From contig NC_092677.1 of assembly GCF_964355755.1 (NCBI RefSeq), positions 27,252,101-27,316,100 of the forward strand: a DNA stretch of 64,000 bases, in the 5' to 3' direction. The stretch comes from Antedon mediterranea (taxonomy: Eukaryota; Echinodermata; Crinoidea; Comatulida; Antedonidae). Shown in pieces: positions 57,611 to 64,000 of this stretch; positions within the stretch are counted from its first letter, which is position 1, and each line of letters starts with the position of its first letter. The notes under the pieces were generated by a model. The model had not been told where the DNA came from. It made no database searches and saw nothing but the letters and a program-made list of their open reading frames with translations. The position numbers and the translations under genes were made by a program.

Positions 57611-59159
57611 GGCAAAAAAAGTGATTTATAAATTAATAGTAATACGGAAGAAGGCAAGGCATGTTTAAGTTTATTGAGGACACCGACCACTCTTGATAGT
57701 TTTAATGAAATTGTATTAATATGAGAACTAATATTAATATATCCATTAAACTTAAAACTTTATACGTTCTTATAATGAATAGTAAGAAGTTCTATTCAGG
57801 TTCAGCTTCAATACTAATAAACATATAAAACTAATTTAGAAATCAACATATTTGTTGATGAAGAATTACAAGAAGAAAATCATACACCAACCAATAAATC
57901 TGTATAATTATACGTAGTAGCTATTATGTATATTAGATCAGAGTTAATGTACACCTGTTTCCTAATACGGTAAACCAGGTTTTCTTCTGCCTGAGTGCGA
58001 CACGTTCTCATTAAGTCGTTATCTGATGCATATCAATTAAGCATCTTGATTATTATTGATATTACCTGAAATAGATATGATATAAAAGTCAAGGCGTCCA
58101 CTTGTTGTTTTTCACTTTTTTTGTTTAATTAAAACATCCTTACTTATGTATGGTATCTGTCTAAAAGTGGTGTAGACATTAAGTAGGTGTGGCTTAAAGT
58201 AAACCACACCTACTTTATGATGTCATCCGTATGATTGAAATTGTATCTTTTTAGTAGTAAAAATTCTAAAATAGATGTGTGTAAATAAGATAGTAAATAG
58301 ATAATCAAAAAAGGTCTGCAACTTTGTATATCTTAGATTCATGGGAAACCTATTGTCAACATCTGCCTACCTTCCCTAATATCTTCCTACTTACCCAATG
58401 TCTTCTCCCTAATTTCAACCCACTCAATCCTTTCCCTTTCTCCTCTCTCTTTATAATATTCTCCTTCAACCTCCACACTGTCTAGTCTTCTCACTAAATT
58501 GGCATCATCTCAATGTTCTCTTCATCTCAATATCCACCTCCATAATGTCAACCCAGCCCCAATGTCCTCCATCCCCAATGTCCTCTCTCTTTCCAATGCT
58601 CTTCTCCCTAAATGTCTCCTTCCTTAGTGGCAATCCTCCCCAATGTTCTCTGTCCCAATGTCCACCTCCATAATTTCGAACCACCCCGCTGTCAACTAGA
58701 GTAAATAGTTTTAAAAGTGTGATGTGCATGTTTTGAAATTGGTTTACCAAATTAAAAACTCAGCACGCTTTTGATTGATTGACATCTCGTTTTGATGGTT
58801 TTCATCCAATCACCTGTCAGAAACCAGAAATATCCGACATGATCTAGGTGTGAAACCTACTTCTAGTTTCTGCTTACACAAGATAAACTATTACTTAATT
58901 GGTTAAGAATTCCCCGGAGACTTAATAATCAGATTAGATTAGAGTTGTAGATCTTGCATCTGGTTTGGAGATGTTGGGTATATCATTGTTATTTTTTTCT
59001 ACTTCAAATTTCTGAGGTGCTCATAAGCTAAATTATTGCTACAGTTCTTTGTTTTTCTCATTTTAAATGTTTATTGTTTTTTTAAATGAAAATAGTCAAC
59101 TTTTTCAGAACTGGATTTCTCTGAATGTATTTAGGAAAAGATTTTGGAGAGTTACCAAT
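57611..59159. other. Spacer
   Basis: 58340-58690 is pyrimidine-rich with degenerate CCCAATGTCCTC repeats, which explain the minus-strand open frame there. No gene seen. Confidence 0.4.
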
Positions 59160-59300
59160 TTCCTTTTCAGGAGAGTCTTTTCTTCAGTAAAGTCTTTTCT
59201 TCAGAAAAGTTTTTTCTTCAGTAAAGTCTGTTCTTCAGAAAACTTTTTTAGTTTTTTCTTCAGAAAACTTTTTTCATCAGAAAACTTTTTCTTCAGAGAA
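59160..59300. repeat. TTCTTCAGAAAACTTTT-type degenerate repeat
   Basis: TCTTTTCTTCAGTAAAG and TTTTTTCTTCAGAAAAC alternate about eight times. They explain the Phe/Ser-rich open frame 59067-59336. Confidence 0.8.
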
Positions 59301-59512
59301 TTTTCAAAGGAGCAAGCATATGTCCCAAGTGATTAGGAAAGTGTGGTTGAAGTGCTGCCAATCTTGTGATGTCAAATCATGTGTAAAGGATTAATTCTTA
59401 TTAACATTCGAACTACTTAACCGATTCAACATGAACAATTTGTCAAAAACTGTAGAAGATAACAAGGTTATGACATTTCCAAAAATAATCTTAACATTTT
59501 TTATTTTGTAAG

Positions 59513-59632
59513 TAGTTTATATCAGCTGCTGTTTTTACGGATTTTATCAAAAACTTTTCCGACTTTCGTTAAGTCCTTGATTGACACCGAAGTGTTTAAG
59601 GTGATGTCATGAATAAGGTTGCAGAACATTTT
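59513..59632 (-). repeat. Interspersed repeat with conserved short frame, copy 2
   Basis: Second copy of the 40018-40145 element. On the minus strand [20 protein letters not shown] is open and ends after about 35 codons. Confidence 0.6.
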
Positions 59633-59679
59633 ATTTTCATTTGCATCCACTTGTCAATTATAGGATGGAGAAGCCCAGT

Positions 59680-59785
59680 CTCATTTGAGTGGAGTGTAGT
59701 TGTTTTACAGTTGTATCTTGCCATCAGGATTGAACTCCGACTTTGGGATTGGAAAGCAAGCATGTTAGCCCCACAACTTATTGTT
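59680..59785 (-). mobile_element. tRNA-derived SINE fragment, minus strand
   Basis: GTTGTGGGGCTAACATGCTT precedes GGAGTTCAATCCTG on the minus strand. The downstream part resembles 42795-42895. Confidence 0.5.
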
Positions 59786-60535
59786 TAAAATCTGTTTGAA
59801 TATTTAAATTCAAAATTGAAACTGAAATATATTACCTAGGTGTACTGTACAAAGCTGACAAAACTTTCTAATTTCAGAAGCACTTTAAATATTCTTAAAT
59901 GTAAAGAAATTGAAACAAGATTGTAATTAATGATCCATCTTTAAAATCAGCTTTCATTTTACCTTTTAAACAAAAGAAATTATTAATATTTTTGAATCAT
60001 GAAGTTTTTAATACTGGTATTATAGTTTTAAATTATCTCACCATAATGCAGAATTAAATATTCCATTTACCGTAGACATGTAGAAAACCTCCATGATAAA
60101 ACTAAGAATGAAGTCTTAAATCTTTTACCAATGATGTCAGAGTTAATTAATTTGTAGAGTCACTGCCCATTCCAAGACCTTGTCACAGTGTCTTCTATGG
60201 GAAGTCAGTCCCTTTTTTTTTCTAATTTATCGGCTTAATTGTACATGTGGTTGTCATGTGCGAGTAATCAGCGGCAAAACTAAATAAAGCAATTTCTAGT
60301 TTCCATTTCACGTAGGATGTAATTTTGAGCGAAAAAAAATAAAATCATTTGGCGCTTGATGTTATCTTCCATTTACATATTAATATATTTGACAGGAAAT
60401 GTTGCCCTCTTTGAAAAGTTGACCAAATCTGGGTTATTCAGTTTTGTAAACTTTTGTGGGCTTGATTTTTGTTATAAAAATTTTCTTTTTCCTTACGTGT
60501 AATAATGTTTTAAAGAATAATTATAATAATGCAGA
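59786..60535. other. Spacer
   Basis: No gene, repeat or SIDT-like exon recognised. Confidence 0.35.
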
Positions 60536-60662
60536 TTACAGTATGTGACTACTACATTACAGTATGTGACTACTACATTACAGTATGTGACTACTACATT
60601 ACAGTATGTGACTACTACATTACAGTATGTGACTAGTACATTACAGTATGTGACTACTACAT
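60536..60662. repeat. 21-bp tandem repeat, 6 copies
   Basis: Unit TACAGTATGTGACTACTACA plus T, with one copy having ACTAGTAC. Confidence 0.95.
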
Positions 60663-61230
60663 TTGTGAGGATAAATTAAAAATCCTTGAAGCTTAAAAAA
60701 AAGCCTAACCAAGGTCTCATAATTGTCAATATAGATCTAGGATACGTATTAAATGGTTTAATACACTTTTAATCATTTTGAAATTATTATTATGTTTGAA
60801 TAATATGATGGCCATGAAGATTATAAGCTGTATATTGTTTGGTTAAAATAATAATTAACTATTTAGCTGTTGGCGTTGATGAGCATTGGTATAATGATAG
60901 CTATGCTGTTTGGCCATGAGGGTACAAGTCAGTGAGCTTAGTCTTATTGGATTATTTCATTTACACTCTTAAGAATATGACTAGACATTTCCAAAGTTAG
61001 GAGTCAAATGGGCACCCATCGTCCCCAGGTCTGTCATCATCGGCGCTATGCACCTCATTTATCCTTGTGATCAAATGCTCGAATCAAACAAACAATAAAA
61101 ATGACTTGACAATTATATTTTTAACAATGAAGATAATTGAGTTGAGAGTACAGGGTGTAGAAAGATGGACTAGCAAGGTTGGTAACTTTTTGCTTTAAAT
61201 GTCTGTTTTTACTAGGACTGATTTATCATC
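60663..61230. other. Spacer
   Basis: No feature recognised. Confidence 0.35.
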
Positions 61231-61531
61231 ATTCCGTAGTATGAACAGGTCTTAAATAATGTAAGGCTGTATTCACACTATTTTACTGTGCATTAAAGCA
61301 GCTGCTGTATTGTGACATTTGTTCACATGAATTCAAATCAACATTTACATCTTTGCATCTGTTCATGTTCCTTGTACAACATTTCGTAGTGTGAACAGGC
61401 CTTGAATAATGTAAGGCTGTATTCACACTACTTTAGTGCATCCAAACAGCTGCTGTATTGTAACATTTGTTTACATGAATTCAAATCAACATTCACATCT
61501 TTGCATCTGTTTATGTACCTTGTACAACATT
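61231..61531. repeat. 150-bp tandem duplication
   Basis: CGTAGTATGAACAGGTCTTA at 61235 corresponds to CGTAGTGTGAACAGGCCTTG at 61385. Divergence is modest across the unit. Confidence 0.88.
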
Positions 61532-62469
61532 CTTCACAATCAAATTAATTTGTTTTTTCCATCGTTTTTATTAATGATTGATAACCATGTTGATTTGAGT
61601 ACCTATAAGTCATAATTTTCTAAGACGTTTCTCTCGGTCTCTCTGGGGACTTAATGTTAGATAACAACCAAGGTAAAACTTGTTCATTCATCTTGTAGGA
61701 AACAGGTTTAAGAATTGGCGTACTAAGATGTCAAGTTGTGACTGTCGGTGGTTTTATTTCTATTTTCATTTTAGAACACGATACTTTAATTATTAGCGCC
61801 AGGTGGTTGTACGGTGGAAGTGAAAATGTATTAATCATTTTCCTACTATTTTTAAAATCTTTATGTATTATTTCCTTTTTGGGGTTCAATACTTCTTTAA
61901 TCTCTATATTTTCTACTAACTTTATTGAGCGGAAAGAAGCTATCATATTTACTTTTTGGTTGGAGTGTAACTAACTATATTAAAAGAACTTGCACTGAGG
62001 AAGGGTAGAAAGCTCTGCAATTTCTTACCGACTGTTTTACTTTATCGTTTTGATTTAGTTTTTTTCGCTTTTTATTTGTACCTCCAGCCACTAATACTTA
62101 CAGCATTTTCATTTTTTCAGTAATTTTCTTTTGGATTTATATTAAAATAACTATAGGTGTGTACTTTAATAATATAGGTTTACAGTAGTTGTATTTGAAT
62201 TGGTGCAGTTGGGTGAGAATCATTACGATACAGGCTCATTAATCTTATTCAAATCACTACTTCCTTGATTATTATTATTTCAAGGAGGGGCTAACATCTG
62301 TAAGGACATTGAGTCTAGTAGGGGTTGTGAATCATGTTTGCCCTCCTGAGAGGAATCAGATGAAAAGGGGGACGTGTGAAGGGGTGTCATGATGGGATTC
62401 TTGGTATATTAATTGGGTGTGCAGTATGTGTGGATGTTAGCATTAGTCATTCTTAAGTGTATGAACATT
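61532..62469. other. Spacer
   Basis: Open frames on both strands at 61731-61974 overlap each other and show no domain or splice support. No gene called. Confidence 0.35.
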
Positions 62470-62595
62470 TCAGAAATATGTATTTCATTCATTTATTTAT
62501 TAAGCCATAAAAATATACAAGATAAGTAAATGAATTTCGTCGTCCGCTATGGATGCCAAAAATAAACTCAATTACTATAGCCCATGGGCCTGGAT
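62470..62595 (-). mobile_element. Retroelement 3' tail, minus strand
   Basis: TTCATTCATTTATTTATTAA then GCCATAAAAATATACAAGAT and CGTCGTCCGCTATGGATGCC look like a reversed non-LTR tail. Tentative. Confidence 0.35.
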
Positions 62596-62700
62596 GTATA
62601 GGAACAAGGTCTCGTGGGGTAGGACAGGGCCTCGTGGGAATAGGAACAGGGTCTTATGGACATGGGGACAAGGTCTCGTGGACATAGGAACAATGGGGGT
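62596..62700. repeat. Degenerate GGTCTCGTGG repeat
   Basis: GGAACAAGGTCTCGTGGGG, AGGGCCTCGTGGGAATAGG and GGACAAGGTCTCGTGGACAT repeat about every 27 bp, four times. Confidence 0.75.
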
Positions 62701-63079
62701 ATAAACATGTTTTTTGTTTATCAAATCATTTTTAGCAGAGAAGAATTCCTGATTTTAGCTTGTATTTTTACAGTTTGTTGATATCCATTTGAGTCATTTT
62801 ATGATCAGGGGTCACTAAGTCTCATGGGAGGGGATGTAAAGTCTGGGGAGGGGGACTGGGGGTTCAAGGAGAGATAGTGTAAGATTAAGTTAGGTAGGTC
62901 AACATTTTGTGAGGGGTGGAACATATCTAAAGATTGAGTCATATTTTAAATGTATACAGATTAGGGTGATAAAAATTAATTCTGTTGTGGCTGTCCACTA
63001 AGCTTTTTATAACTACATCCATGCCATTTATGATGAATGAGATAATGATAAATACTTGATAATTACATTCATACAGGGG

Positions 63080-64000
63080 AGATGGTAAACCTACTCACAA
63101 ATGGTGGTTAGCAGAGCCCCTCTAAGCTTCTTGTAGCATCTATGTCATTTGATAATACATAATCATACATAGGAGACTGTTAAGCTACACAAATGGTGTT
63201 ATGGGTGGTTAGCAGAGCCCCTCTAAGCTTCTTGTAGCATCTATGTCATTTGATAATACATAATCATACATAGGAGACTGTTAACCTACACAAATGGTGT
63301 TATGGGTGGTTAGCAGAGCCCCTCTAAGCTTCTTGTAGCATCTATGTCATTTGATAATACATAATCATACATAGGAGACTGTTAACCTACACAAATGGTG
63401 TTATGGGTGGTTAGCAGAGCCCCTCTAAGCTTCTTGTAGCATCTATGTCATTTGATAATACATAATCATACATAGGAGACTGTTAACCTACACAAATGGT
63501 GTTATGGGTGGTTAGCAGAGCTCCTCTAAGCTTCTTGTAGAATCTATGTCATTTGATAATACCTAATCATACATAGGAGACTGTTAAGCTACACAAATGG
63601 TGTTATGGGTGGTTAGCAGAGCTCCTCTAAGCTTCTTGTAGCATCTATGTCATTTGATAATACCTAATCATACATAGGAGACTGTTAAGCTACACAAATG
63701 GTGTTATGGGTGGTTAGCAGAGCCCCTCTAAGCTTCTTGTAGCATCTATGTCATTTGATAATACCTAATCATACATAGGAGACTGTTAACCTACACAAAT
63801 GGTGTTATGGGTGGTTAGCAGAGCCCCTCTAAGCTTCTTGTAGCATCTATGTCATTTGATAATACCTAATCATACATAGGAGACTGTTAAGCTACACAAA
63901 TGGTGTTATGGGTGGTTAGCAGAGCCCCTCTAAGCTTCTTGTAGCATCTATGTCATTTGATAATACCTAATCATACATAGGAGACTGTTAAGCTACACAA
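63080..64000. repeat. 101-bp tandem array, about 9 copies, open at the window end
   Basis: The unit includes ATGGGTGGTTAGCAGAGCCC, TCTAAGCTTCTTGTAGCATC and ATCATACATAGGAGACTGTT. Variants ATACATAATC/ATACCTAATC and AACCTAC/AAGCTAC mark sub-groups of copies. The first copy is diverged and the array is cut by the right edge. Confidence 0.95.

Noticed and set aside
58505-58750. 81-codon minus frame rich in Gly, His and Trp
   Set aside because: It comes from degenerate pyrimidine-rich repeats and has no splice or domain support.
61731-61974. Overlapping frames on both strands
   Set aside because: Neither matches SIDT C-terminal motifs or any known domain, and each explains the other only as overlap.

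Overview
The window looks like animal nuclear DNA. It is AT-rich, genes are split into short exons with GT-AG introns, and introns and spacers are full of minisatellites, small inverted-repeat transposons, tRNA-derived SINEs and LINE tails. The proteins look like those of deuterostomes. Together with the repeat types this suggests a marine invertebrate deuterostome, most plausibly an echinoderm. That placement is inference from gene content and was not tested by any search.

Three protein-coding genes can be supported. (1) 157-3840, plus strand: the 3' part (10 exons, 597 codons) of a TBRG1-type gene. It encodes a polyglutamine stretch, a HARE-HTH domain, the TBRG1 basic/coiled-coil region, and FYRN and FYRC domains; its 5' end lies before the window. 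(2) 5830-40439, plus strand: the first 16 exons (608 codons) of a SID1 transmembrane family gene (SIDT1/SIDT2 type). It covers the signal peptide, the whole ectodomain and about six of the expected eleven membrane segments. The C-terminal exons with the HxxxH motif were not found in the remaining 23.5 kb. (3) 56355-48101, minus strand: a complete three-exon gene for a 438-residue type I membrane protein (signal peptide, one EGF, one FN3, one transmembrane helix, serine-rich tail). It lies antisense and is probably nested in a large SIDT intron.

Layout: TBRG1 ends in a 41-bp minisatellite that starts inside its last codons (to about 4215). A 35-bp array carrying a CACGTG E-box in each unit follows (4526-4910), then the SIDT start at 5830. 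SIDT introns hold a 797-bp foldback element with 48-bp perfect inverted repeats (6171-6967), a 1.1-kb TTAA-bounded element (22109-23245), nine copies of one MITE family, three to four copies of a second, and very long minisatellites at 18103-18420, 27301-27689, 31319-32192 and 32871-33838. From 40440 to the end there are further repeats around gene 3, and a 101-bp tandem array runs off the right edge.

The most unusual observation is a pair of tiny palindromes (22 and 24 bp, 5'-CAGGGAGTTG...CAACTCCCTG-3') at 5754-5775 and 45875-45898. Each is flanked by a different perfect 7-bp direct repeat, which is what minimal mobile insertions would leave. There is no sign of an operon, CRISPR array, rRNA or intact tRNA, and the three genes have no evident shared pathway.
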